Of a stretch of DNA of 64,000 nt, positions 1 through 7,904 are shown piece by piece. The translations under genes were made by a program, and so were the position numbers. Position 1 is the first letter of the stretch; each line of letters starts with the position of its first letter. Below the pieces are notes generated by a model that was not told the origin of the DNA, made no database searches, and worked only from the letters and a program-made list of their open reading frames with translations. Where the stretch lies: the NCBI GenBank assembly GCA_020633315.1, contig JACKDV010000003.1, forward strand, positions 434,001 through 498,000, in the 5' to 3' direction. The DNA comes from Myxococcales bacterium (GTDB lineage: Bacteria; Myxococcota_A; Polyangia; Nannocystales; Nannocystaceae).

Positions 1-2016
1 CTGGCCGGTGGCGTGGGCCTGGCGCGCCAGGGTGCGCCAGGTGACGGCCGGATCATCGGACGCGGCCCCGGCCGCGGTCGCGAGCAGATCGGCCTGGCGA
101 GGGCGCTGGCCGATCATCGCGAGCTCGGCGTGCACGGTGAGCGCCCCCGCGGCCTCGAGGGTGGCGTCGTGGGACAGCGACTCGGCCAGCGCGTCGGCGG
201 CCGCCACCTGTCCGCCCTCGCGCAGCAGGGGGAGCACGTAGCGTCCCGCACAGCCCAGGCCCAGGTCGGCCTCGATGGCCTCGCGGAGCCTGCGAGCATG
301 GCCGGGTCCCGTCTCGCCGGCGCGAGCCTCTCGCAGCACCTCGGCCAGGCGTCCCTCTGCGTCGGAGGCCAGGAGCTCGCCCAGCGAGGGGCAGGTGTCG
401 AGGGCCGAGGCGGGGCGCGTGCGGGCCCGCGAGCGCTCGAGCAGGCGGCCCTCCTGCTCGGCCACCCACGCCTCGCCCAGCGTCAGCTCCACCAGGCCGC
501 GATCGCGATCGTCGTTGCAGGGGCCGCCGCAGAACGCCTGGGTGAGCCGCAGGGCCGTGGCCGCGGCCGCGGCCACGCGCTCGGTCTGGGGGCGCGGCAC
601 GGGCTCGGCCACCGCCAGCGCATGCCAGGGCCGCCCGTGGGCCAGGTGCCACGCGGCCTCGCGGGCCACCCGGGCGTCCACCTCGGGCAGGTCGGCCGCC
701 ACCGCCCGCGCCGCCACGTAGCGCAGGATCTCCAGCGAGCGCTCGGACTGCCCCGCCACGTGGCGCAGCCGTCCCTCGAGCAGCAGCGCGGGCAGGCTCT
801 GGGTGGTGGGCTCCACCCGGGCGGTCCAGTGCGCCGGGGGCTCGATGCCTGCCACGGGCCCAGGCGCCGCGGGCTCGCTCGCTCCCGCGTCGGCCAGGCT
901 CGGCTCGGGCTCGGCCGCGCCCTCGGGCGCCTCGCCGGAGACCTTCCGTCGCGGTCGCCACACCTCGCCCAGCGCCAGCTCGGCCCCGGTCACGTCCCCG
1001 GTCCACGCCAGCACGCGCCAGCCGTGATCGCCCGCGGTCTCGACCACGGTGGCCAGCCACACGTCGCTCTCGCCGGGACCCGTGCGCGAGCGCTGGGTGA
1101 CGGGCACGTCGGGCATCACCGCGGCCAGCCGCAGCTGCAGGTAGGCCGCCAGCTCGCTGGGCTGGCTCATCGCCGCGGGCGCGAGCGCGGGCCAGTGCTG
1201 CTCGCCCACCATCGCGCGCACCTCGTCGTCGGTGATGATCGCGTCGCCGGCCTCGCCCCGTAGATCGGCGGAGAGGATCGCCACCACGTCCTGCGGCGGC
1301 AGCTCCACCCGCAGCCGAGCCGCGGCCCGGCGCAGCGCCGCAGGTCCCTCGGCACGCGCCCGATCGATCGCATCGCGCAGGCCATGCGCCACCGCGCGGG
1401 TCTCGTCGCAGCCGTCCCCGCAGGTGGCTCGCTCCACGCGGGCATCGACCTGGGCCTGGGCCGCGGCGTCGACCTGCGCCCGCAGCTGCTCGAGCTCGGC
1501 GACCGCCGCCACCTCGGTGGGCTGGCCGCAGGCGCTCTCGACTCGCCGCAGATCCTGCTCCGCCGCCAGCCCGGCGCCCTCGGCTGCCCACACCTTGGCG
1601 CGACGCCGCAGCAGGGCGCACACGTCCTGCCGCCCCTGCAGGGCATCTCGCGACAGATCCACCACGCGGCCGTAGTGCGAGGCCGCGATGCCGTCGAGCC
1701 CCAGCTCGCGCTCGAGGTCGGCCAGGGCGATCAGCGAGCGCAGGTCACCGCCGTGCCGGTAGTCCTGCAGGAGCGCCGCCCGTGCCTCGTCGGTCCGCCC
1801 GAGCTGGCGCAGCGCCTCGGCGTAGGACCGCGCCGCCTTGCCCCGCGGCGGCACCTTGCGCTCGTGGGCCGCCGCGACCGCCTCCTCGTAGGCCCCGCGA
1901 CGCGTGAGCCGGACGATGCTGGTGCCGCATGCCGAAGCGGCCAGGCCCAGCAGGCCCAGCCCCAGCAGCGCCCGCGGGCCGCGGGCCCGCCCTACTCGCT
2001 GGCCTCGCCGTCGCAC
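1..2016 (-). CDS. TPR-type lipoprotein, 3' end outside window
   Basis: Large predicted lipoprotein whose frame is open through position 1, so the C-terminus is missing. No ATG is available near the signal sequence; the best start is a GTG at 2016-2014 with a GAGGGG ribosome site about 8 nt upstream. It overlaps the upstream lipoprotein gene by 25 bp, suggesting translational coupling. The first 29 residues are a basic n-region plus a Leu/Gly-rich core ending LAASAC, a lipobox with Cys30. Residues about 35-130 have the helical pattern of tetratricopeptide repeats (GAYEEAVAAA, AEALRQLGRTDEARAAL). The remainder is Ala/Arg/Glu-rich helix with scattered cysteines. Probably an outer-membrane or periplasmic scaffold; the precise function is unknown. 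The opposite strand also has long open frames here, but they encode biased, motif-free peptides. Confidence 0.72.
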   Translation of the reverse strand, partial: MRRRGQRVGRARGPRALLGLGLLGLAASACGTSIVRLTRRGAYEEAVAAAHERKVPPRGKAARSYAEALRQLGRTDEARAALLQDYRHGGDLRSLIALADLERELGLDGIAASHYGRVVDLSRDALQGRQDVCALLRRRAKVWAAEGAGLAAEQDLRRVESACGQPTEVAAVAELEQLRAQVDAAAQAQVDARVERATCGDGCDETRAVAHGLRDAIDRARAEGPAALRRAAARLRVELPPQDVVAILSADLRGEAGDAIITDDEVRAMVGEQHWPALAPAAMSQPSELAAYLQLRLAAVMPDVPVTQRSRTGPGESDVWLATVVETAGDHGWRVLAWTGDVTGAELALGEVWRPRRKVSGEAPEGAAEPEPSLADAGASEPAAPGPVAGIEPPAHWTARVEPTTQSLPALLLEGRLRHVAGQSERSLEILRYVAARAVAADLPEVDARVAREAAWHLAHGRPWHALAVAEPVPRPQTERVAAAAATALRLTQAFCGGPCNDDRDRGLVELTLGEAWVAEQEGRLLERSRARTRPASALDTCPSLGELLASDAEGRLAEVLREARAGETGPGHARRLREAIEADLGLGCAGRYVLPLLREGGQVAAADALAESLSHDATLEAAGALTVHAELAMIGQRPRQADLLATAAGAASDDPAVTWRTLARQAHATGQ

Positions 2017-2660
2017 TCGATCGGCCCCTCGTCGGCCGCCTCGTCGAGCAGGCGGGTGAGCAGCGCATCGTCGTCGCGGCGCAGCGACGCGCGATCGGCC
2101 ATCACCGTGCACAGGTGCGGCACGGCCGGCTCGGGATCGCCGAGGAACACGTAGGCCTCGGCCAGCCGCAAGTGGTTGAGCAATTCCTCGGGCTGCTCCT
2201 CGGCCAGGGTCTCGAGCAGCTCGAGCCCCTTCTCGGAGTCTCCCTGCTCGAGCAGCCGGGGCGGCGCCATCACCCACAGCGATCCCACCAGCCGCGACGC
2301 GGCGCGCTCGCGGAAGCCCGGATCGCGCTCGATGCTCGCGAGCCCGTAGCCCTCGGCCTCGCCCACCAGCTTGCCCGCCTTCACCCCGCGCAGCTCCGCC
2401 ACCCGCCCCGCCACCGCCGCACGGGCGAAGGCGTAGGCCGCGGTGCCGTCATCGGGGATCGAGCGGATCTGGTCGAGGGCGAACACGCGATCGTCCTCGC
2501 TGTCGCGCCCGTCGGCGATCAGGCGCTCGAGCTCGTCGCTCACCTGGAGGGCATCGGCCTGGCGGGCCGCCTCGGCCACCTGCGGCGTGACCTCGGCCTC
2601 GGTGGGAGGCCGGCACCCCGCGAGCACCGCGAGCAGGACGAGCCGGGTTCGGCGTCTCAT
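1992..2660 (-). CDS. Predicted lipoprotein with helical repeats
   Basis: A 222-residue protein starting at MRRRTRLVLLAVLAGC, a textbook lipoprotein signal (lipobox LAGC, Cys16). An upstream in-frame ATG would add 16 residues in front of the signal and is less likely. The mature part is acidic and helical (ADALQVSDELERLIADG; GLELLETLAEEQPEELLNHL), resembling TPR/HEAT-like solenoids, and ends in an acidic tail. It overlaps the start of the next lipoprotein gene, so the two are probably cotranscribed and may form one envelope complex. I do not recognise a named family. Confidence 0.72.
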   Translation of the reverse strand: MRRRTRLVLLAVLAGCRPPTEAEVTPQVAEAARQADALQVSDELERLIADGRDSEDDRVFALDQIRSIPDDGTAAYAFARAAVAGRVAELRGVKAGKLVGEAEGYGLASIERDPGFRERAASRLVGSLWVMAPPRLLEQGDSEKGLELLETLAEEQPEELLNHLRLAEAYVFLGDPEPAVPHLCTVMADRASLRRDDDALLTRLLDEAADEGPIECDGEASE

Positions 2661-2741
2661 CGAGCAAGGCATATCACGCACGACCGCCCACGACGAACGC
2701 CGGGCCACGAGACCCGGCGTCGCTGCTCCAGGGGCGCTCTG

Positions 2742-3602
2742 TCAGCCGTCGTAGGCGGCCTGCTGGGCGGCGAAGGCGTCGGCCTCCACCTTGCGCGGCG
2801 CGGTGAGCCCGGCCGCATCGCAGGCCCCCTTGCCGTCGCCCTCGCACAGCGCCTCGAGGTGCTTGGCAAAGGTGTCGACCTGCTCGGCCGGGGCGCTGCC
2901 GAACGAGGCGATGATCACCGCCGGCATCGCCTCCGAGGCCCACACGGGGTGCACCGCCGCGCCGCCGTCGATGGTGGCGAGGGTGGAGATCTGGGCGTCG
3001 TCGATCAGCGCGCACTCGGCCTCGCCGTTGATTACCGCCTTGACCGTCTGCACCGGGCGCTTGGTCTCCACGAGCTCGAAGTCGGCGAGGTCGAAGGCAT
3101 CGCCCGAGACCACCACGTCCACGAAGCGAGCGTCGTCGGCATGGTTGCTCGCGAGGGTCTTGCCCTTGCAGGCGTCGAGGGTGAACGCGCTCTTGCTGAT
3201 CACGAAGTACTGCGCGCCTCCGGTGGCGTTGGCATCGGCCACGCCCATCGCGGTGAGGCCGTTGGCCTTGCGCATGCCCAGGTAGGCGCCGAAGCTGAAG
3301 AAGCCGAACGAGGGCTTGGTCTCCTCGATGAACTTCTTGGCCTTGCTGCGCTTGGTGAAGTACTTGCCGCTGGCGGCGGGCCAGCCCGCGCGCTTGGCCA
3401 GGCTGGTGAGCAGGGCATCGAGATAGCTCTGGGCGGCGGAGGCCGAGCCCGAGCCATTCTCGCGAACGACGATGAAGCCGACGGTGCCTGCGGGCTGGGC
3501 GACCTCCTCGAGCTGCGCGGCACCGGCGACGGCGACGGGCGGCACGAGCAGAGCGGCAGCGCAGGAGAGGGCGATGGCGAGGGAGGACGGACGAGCTGTC
3601 AT
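2742..3602 (-). CDS. Periplasmic PhnD-like substrate-binding protein
   Basis: A 286-residue protein with a cleavable signal peptide (about residues 1-28, ending VAVAGA). An ATG farther upstream would put about 40 unlikely residues ahead of the signal, so I start at 3602. The body resembles the PhnD/phosphonate-phosphite binding-protein fold: ANATGGAQYFVISKSAF, then ACKGKTLASNHADDARFVDV, then VKAVINGEAECALIDDAQ. This order is typical of solute-binding proteins that expose a ligand between two lobes. No permease or ATPase gene is adjacent, so it may be an orphan binding or sensing protein. Ligand unknown; phosphonate-type assignment is by fold only. Confidence 0.7.
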   Translation of the reverse strand: MTARPSSLAIALSCAAALLVPPVAVAGAAQLEEVAQPAGTVGFIVVRENGSGSASAAQSYLDALLTSLAKRAGWPAASGKYFTKRSKAKKFIEETKPSFGFFSFGAYLGMRKANGLTAMGVADANATGGAQYFVISKSAFTLDACKGKTLASNHADDARFVDVVVSGDAFDLADFELVETKRPVQTVKAVINGEAECALIDDAQISTLATIDGGAAVHPVWASEAMPAVIIASFGSAPAEQVDTFAKHLEALCEGDGKGACDAAGLTAPRKVEADAFAAQQAAYDG

Positions 3603-3773
3603 CGATGACCTCGGGGGCGTTGGACGAAGGATGGGCCCGAGTATGCAATGTGCGCGGCCCGCACTTCGCCCTCGGGCCGTGGCGTAGGGCACAGCGAGGG
3701 ATCTCACTACTCGCCGAGCCCCCATGATCCAACCCCAAAGGGCACCTGGGCCCCGGAATTCGAAGGGTTCGCC

Positions 3774-4307
3774 TCAGGCGGTGGGCGAGTCGTGGGTGCG
3801 CGCCACGAGGAACGCCAGCAGGGCCACCCCGGCGATTCCGCTCGCGCCCAGCCACAGGCCCGAGCTCCACTCAGAGCCCCAGCTCAGCACGCTGTGGGCT
3901 TGCTCGGCCCATCGCGCGGTGGACTCGGGGACCATCGCCAGCACCACCACCGCGAGCGCCACGGCCACCAGGTGGAAGAGGCCCAGCACCACCAGCCGCC
4001 GTCGCGGCGACAGGCGGTTGGGGGCCCAGGTGCGCGGCAACGCATCGACCACGCGCGCGGTGAAGAAGGGATCGTTGGGCGGCGGACCGGAGCTCGGCCC
4101 CTCGATCGCACCGAGCAGCGCCACCTCGTCCTCGACGAACTCGCGCAGCATCGCCTCGCATCGCGGATCGCTCTGGACCAGGGCCTGGCCCTCGGCAGGG
4201 AGCCAGCCGACCCCGGCGGGATCACGGCGCAGGCGAGTCGGCGCGACCTCGAGATCGGCGAGGATCTCCTCGAGCCGCTCCACGGGATCGCGGGCCGGCT
4301 CGCTCAC
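3774..4307 (-). CDS. Putative membrane anti-sigma factor
   Basis: A 177-residue protein beginning 4 bp inside the end of the ECF sigma gene (ATGA overlap), the usual arrangement for a cognate anti-sigma factor. The N-terminal half (1-100) is soluble and helical and includes an NDPFFTARV segment often seen in myxobacterial proteins of this kind. Two hydrophobic segments follow at about 103-126 and 148-168. The HxxxCxxC zinc motif of ZAS-type anti-sigma factors is absent, so the role rests on gene context and topology. It would hold the sigma factor at the inner membrane until a signal arrives. Confidence 0.68.
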   Translation of the reverse strand: MSEPARDPVERLEEILADLEVAPTRLRRDPAGVGWLPAEGQALVQSDPRCEAMLREFVEDEVALLGAIEGPSSGPPPNDPFFTARVVDALPRTWAPNRLSPRRRLVVLGLFHLVAVALAVVVLAMVPESTARWAEQAHSVLSWGSEWSSGLWLGASGIAGVALLAFLVARTHDSPTA

Positions 4308-4921
4308 GGAGCGCCGCCTCCCATCTGCTGTCGCAGCATCCGCTTGGCGCGGTGCAGGTGCGTCTTGACCGTGCCGAGCGGCAGCTCGAGGATCTCGGCG
4401 ATCTCCGGGTACGACACCTCTTGGAGATAGTAGAGCACGATGACGGCCCGGTAGCGCTCGGGCAGCTCGGCGATCGCCGCGCCCAGATCGCGCCGCAGGT
4501 CGGACCGCGGCACGCTCATCGAGTCGTCGGGCGCCGCGGCGCGCACGTCGTAGTCCTCGGGCAGCGCGGCGAACGATCGCGTGCGCGCGCGGTGGTTGAG
4601 GTAGACGTTGTAGCTGATGCGATACAGCCAGGTGCCGAAGCTCGAGCGCCCCTCGAAGCCCACCAGGCCCCGGTAGGCCCGCAGGAACACCTCCTGGGCG
4701 AGATCGTCGGCGAGGCTGCGATCGCCGCTCAGGCGCAGCAGCAGCGCCCGCACCTTGCCCTGGTGGCGGCGCACCAGCTCGGCGAAGGCCACTCGATCGC
4801 CGCGGCCGGCCCGGCCGACGAGGGTCTCCTCGGGGATGCCCTCGAGCTCGAGGCTCCGACGCTGGCGGAGGATCGCAGGCTCGAGGATGGAGATGCTGTC
4901 GCTGGAGACGTTGCTCGACAT
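4304..4921 (-). CDS. ECF-type RNA polymerase sigma factor
   Basis: A 205-residue sigma70-family ECF factor. Region 2 spans about residues 45-115 and carries the DDLAQEVFLRAYRGL core-binding segment followed by SSFGTWLYRISYNVYLNHRA. Region 4 (about 150-200) has LPERYRAVIVLYYLQEVSYP and the recognition helix LPLGTVKTHLHRAKRMLRQ. The upstream DUF6249 gene and the downstream putative anti-sigma gene both overlap it by 4 bp, so the three are one transcriptional unit. Length and motif spacing are normal. Target promoters cannot be read from the window. Confidence 0.95.
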   Translation of the reverse strand: MSSNVSSDSISILEPAILRQRRSLELEGIPEETLVGRAGRGDRVAFAELVRRHQGKVRALLLRLSGDRSLADDLAQEVFLRAYRGLVGFEGRSSFGTWLYRISYNVYLNHRARTRSFAALPEDYDVRAAAPDDSMSVPRSDLRRDLGAAIAELPERYRAVIVLYYLQEVSYPEIAEILELPLGTVKTHLHRAKRMLRQQMGGGAP

Positions 4922-5556
4922 CAGACGTCCCCTCCGCGATCGCGTCGGGGCGTGCCGTCGGCCGCGATCGGCGGCTCGTCCTCTGCCGTGGCCAGGCGGT
5001 GGCTGACCAGGTAGCCGATGCCGATGAAGGCGGGGATGAGGCCGCCGGCCGCCATCCCGCGATCGCCGAGCATCATGCCCGCGATCACCAGGCCGAGACC
5101 GGCGAAGACCAGCACGATGCCCTTGCGGAGGTCACGTCGCGCGGGCGCGGTGAGCAGGCCCTGGGGGAGCTCCATGCCGCGCTCGATCAGCCGGCGCGCC
5201 ACGTCGAGGCGCCGCTGCTCGGTGGCCAGCCGCATGCGCCCGACCGCGATCACCACCACCGCTGCCAGCCCGAGGAAGGCGAAGCCCACCCCGCGCAGGT
5301 CGTGGCAATCGGCGGCCGAGCCGTCGTGGGTGTCGAGGCCGAGCGCCACGCCGATGGAGCTCAGGCCCTCCATGCACACCCCGCCGCTGTTGACGACCGT
5401 CTGCGCGAGGTCGTCGACGATGCCCAGCAGATCCGCGCCGAGGTCCACGGTCATGGTCAAAGATGGCGCCGCGTGCGCCACTGGCACGAAGGCAACCATG
5501 GTCACCAGCGCCGCTGCGATGCCGCCGAGGATCGGAAGACTGAAGGGAGCTCGCAT
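4921..5556 (-). CDS. DUF6249-type membrane protein
   Basis: A 211-residue protein with a signal peptide (about 1-29, ending AHA), a short extracytoplasmic segment with two cysteines, a transmembrane helix near 95-113, and a conserved block of the DUF6249 type. That block contains EQRRLDVARRLIERGMELPQ, a basic RRDLRKG, then a helix pair with GLGLVIAGMMLG and LIPAFIGIGYLVSHRL. In many bacteria this family is encoded beside an ECF sigma factor. Here its stop overlaps the sigma start by 4 bp, supporting a part in the same signalling unit. Biochemical function is unknown. Confidence 0.78.
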   Translation of the reverse strand: MRAPFSLPILGGIAAALVTMVAFVPVAHAAPSLTMTVDLGADLLGIVDDLAQTVVNSGGVCMEGLSSIGVALGLDTHDGSAADCHDLRGVGFAFLGLAAVVVIAVGRMRLATEQRRLDVARRLIERGMELPQGLLTAPARRDLRKGIVLVFAGLGLVIAGMMLGDRGMAAGGLIPAFIGIGYLVSHRLATAEDEPPIAADGTPRRDRGGDV

Positions 5557-5648
5557 CGTGTCTCGAGAGGCCGCCGGGGGGTGGTGCTCTAGGTATAGGC
5601 GACCGTGCGCACCGGCTCGCGTTCGACCCAGCGCCCGGGACCCCAGTT

Positions 5649-7073
5649 TCAGCTCGACGCGGCTTTGGGTTGGTGGGGCCGCGCCTTGCGCATGAAGCGC
5701 ACAGCCAGACCGACCAGCCACGCCGAGCCCACCACGTAGACCTCGAGCGCCATGATCACGATGAAGGGGTCGTAGGGCGAGCGGAACCGGATTCCGCCCA
5801 GGATCATCACCGCGATGATCAGCAGGGCCCAAAGGTGCAGGGCCACGATCGACAGCCCGGCCGCCCGCCGCCGCAGGAACACCGCGAATAGCGCCAGCAA
5901 CGCGGGCACGGCGAAGGCAGTGGTGTGGATCATCCCCCAGGTCTTGACGTGCTCGCGCCAGAACGACTTGCCCGAGTCGGGCCACATGATGTTGTAGCGC
6001 CACAGCAGCATCGCGTTGACCAGGCTGTACTCGACCTGCTTGGCCCAGCCGCTCTGCTCCACGCAGCCGTCGATGATCTCGCCGAGGATCTCCGAGTCGC
6101 CGATGTAGCCGCGGTACACGATCTCTCGCTCGCGCGTGGGGTCGAGCCCCGGCCACGCGCCGGGCATCTTCGCCTCGCGCTTCTCGAGCTGGATGAGCGG
6201 CGGCGGACCGAAGCTGGTGATGCGTCGGCTCGGCGTGTCGGGCAGCGCCTTGATCTTGTTGTTGTGGCAGCGGCCGAACACCTGGTTGAACTTGCCGTTC
6301 TCCGAGATGAGCCCCATGCGCCCGGTGTGGTGGTGCAGGCGGTAGGCCGAGAAGCCGGCGATGAGCAGCAGGGGCACCAGCGCCTGCAGCATGAGCGTCA
6401 GTCGCAGGCGCGGCAGCCAGCGCCGCGCCACCAGCCAGAACAACCCCAGCAGCCCGATGCTCGCCAGGATCTGCGGGCGGATCACGAAGCCCAGCGCGGC
6501 GAAGGTGCCGGCCGCCCACGCATCGCGGCTCCTCCCGTCCTGGGCCATGCGCACCAGGAAGAAGGTGGAGCTGACCAGGCAGAAGCTGAACGGGATCTCG
6601 GACAGCGTGTACCCGCCCAGCGAGATGAGCGGGTAGTAGAAGACCAGCACCAGGCCCACCAGCGGAGGCACCAGGGTGCTGTGGCTGACCCGGCGCGCGA
6701 GCAGGTACGCAATGCCGACCAGCAGCGAGCCCAGCAGCGCATAGACGAAGGCGATGGGCGCATAGTTGTTGGGCTCGTCCCCTGCCACCGCCTGGATCGC
6801 ATACAGGAACACGTGGGTCCCGTAGGGATAGAAGGCGTCGTACTCGCGAGGCTCCCACCAACCGTTGAACAGATCGTTGGCGCGGCGCATGTAGCCGCGC
6901 ATGTCGGAGTAGACGTAATCCTCCAGCGGATGCACCACGAAGTTCCAGTGCAGGCGCACCACCAGGGCGGCGACCACCAGCACGAGGAACCAGCGATGCT
7001 CGAAGGCCCAGCGCCCCACGGCCACGAGGACACGCCGCGCGATCGATCCGGCATCGCTCCTCGGGTCGGTCAT
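5649..7073 (-). CDS. GT-C membrane glycosyltransferase (ArnT/PMT-like)
   Basis: A 474-residue polytopic protein with about ten hydrophobic segments. The first periplasmic loop after TM1 carries HPLEDYVYSDMRGYMRRA, fitting the acidic-residue first loop of lipid-linked-sugar transferases (GT39/GT83, glycosyltransferase RgtA/B/C/D-like). A large hydrophilic loop (about 225-325) separates the membrane halves. The predicted reaction is transfer of a polyprenyl-phosphate-linked sugar to an envelope acceptor; donor and acceptor are unknown. The start is the ATG at 7073, overlapping the upstream HExxH gene by 4 bp. An upstream extension would be low-complexity Arg/Gly/Ala sequence. Confidence 0.8.
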   Translation of the reverse strand: MTDPRSDAGSIARRVLVAVGRWAFEHRWFLVLVVAALVVRLHWNFVVHPLEDYVYSDMRGYMRRANDLFNGWWEPREYDAFYPYGTHVFLYAIQAVAGDEPNNYAPIAFVYALLGSLLVGIAYLLARRVSHSTLVPPLVGLVLVFYYPLISLGGYTLSEIPFSFCLVSSTFFLVRMAQDGRSRDAWAAGTFAALGFVIRPQILASIGLLGLFWLVARRWLPRLRLTLMLQALVPLLLIAGFSAYRLHHHTGRMGLISENGKFNQVFGRCHNNKIKALPDTPSRRITSFGPPPLIQLEKREAKMPGAWPGLDPTREREIVYRGYIGDSEILGEIIDGCVEQSGWAKQVEYSLVNAMLLWRYNIMWPDSGKSFWREHVKTWGMIHTTAFAVPALLALFAVFLRRRAAGLSIVALHLWALLIIAVMILGGIRFRSPYDPFIVIMALEVYVVGSAWLVGLAVRFMRKARPHQPKAASS

Positions 7074-7768
7074 GCTCGCTCCGTGACGACGGGCCTCGAG
7101 CCCAGCAGCGGCCACATGGTCCTCACCGACGGGCGGCGCGGCGGCACGGCGACCGCGGGCACGGCCCCCGCCCGTCGCAGCGCGTGCTCGGTCGACGCAT
7201 AGGCCCGCGCCAGCATGGCGTCGGCCTCGTCGGCGTGGGCGAGCAGCAGCGACCCCACCCGCTCCACGAAGCCCTGGGGATCCGCCTCCATGCCGTAGAA
7301 CACGGGCTGGATCTCCACCTGCTCGTGGAACCACGCCTCCACCTCGGCCCGCACCCGCAGCTCGGAGGCCCCGGCCCGCGCGGCTCGACCATGCCGCCAC
7401 AGATAAGCGCAGCTGATCACGCAGCAGGCCAGCTCGTCCCAGAGGACGGCGCGCCCCGCGGATTCGTGGAGATCGAACGGGATCGCGGCGTAGTCGATCC
7501 CGTGGTCATCCTCCAGCCGCCCCGCCTGGACCGCATGGACCAGCTCGTGGAGGAGGTTTGGTAGCCCCTCGGCCTGGACCTCGGCCATGGCGGGCGATTC
7601 CACGCCGTGCTCCCCGTTCGTTCGTGGGGTCGGCAGCCTACGGATGAGGTTCTCGCCCCCCTCCGCGATCATCACGTGGGCCCCCATACTCACGAGCACG
7701 CGTGAGGCCGCATGGAGCAGGGGGCTTCCCGCATCGGGATGATCCGTTGATATGATTACATTCGGCAA
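7070..7768 (-). CDS. Unknown protein with HExxH motif
   Basis: A 232-residue soluble protein with no signal peptide. It contains LLHELVHAVQAGRLEDDHGI at about residues 73-92; HELVH fits the HExxH zinc site of metallopeptidases, although no clear third ligand is evident. A following segment, LWDELACCVISCAYLWRHG, has three cysteines. The C-terminal half is helical and Ala/Glu-rich. It is coupled to the glycosyltransferase gene by a 4-bp overlap, so it may act on or protect the same envelope pathway. I do not recognise a family; peptidase activity is only suggested by the motif. The first codons overlap an AT-richer leader near 7745-7770. Confidence 0.7.
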   Translation of the reverse strand: MPNVIISTDHPDAGSPLLHAASRVLVSMGAHVMIAEGGENLIRRLPTPRTNGEHGVESPAMAEVQAEGLPNLLHELVHAVQAGRLEDDHGIDYAAIPFDLHESAGRAVLWDELACCVISCAYLWRHGRAARAGASELRVRAEVEAWFHEQVEIQPVFYGMEADPQGFVERVGSLLLAHADEADAMLARAYASTEHALRRAGAVPAVAVPPRRPSVRTMWPLLGSRPVVTERA

Positions 7769-7904
7769 GCCGGCTCACCAAAATGCCCGAGAGCGAGGGG
7801 ACGGGCGACGCCCCGAACCTGGCTCGAGCGTAGTTGGCCGCGCATCTTAGGCGAAGGCGCCGCGCGAACCAACCCGGTGCTGGAGTCCACGATCGACTCG
7901 CTCC

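Noticed and set aside
13..1263. Plus-strand frame of about 416 codons at the window start
   Set aside because: Antisense to a lipoprotein with proper signal and TPR pattern; peptide is low-complexity Gly/Arg/His.
3635..3665. Possible minus-strand sigma54 promoter upstream of the PhnD-like gene
   Set aside because: TTGCA is present but the GG element is one base too far away; sigma54 spacing is strict.
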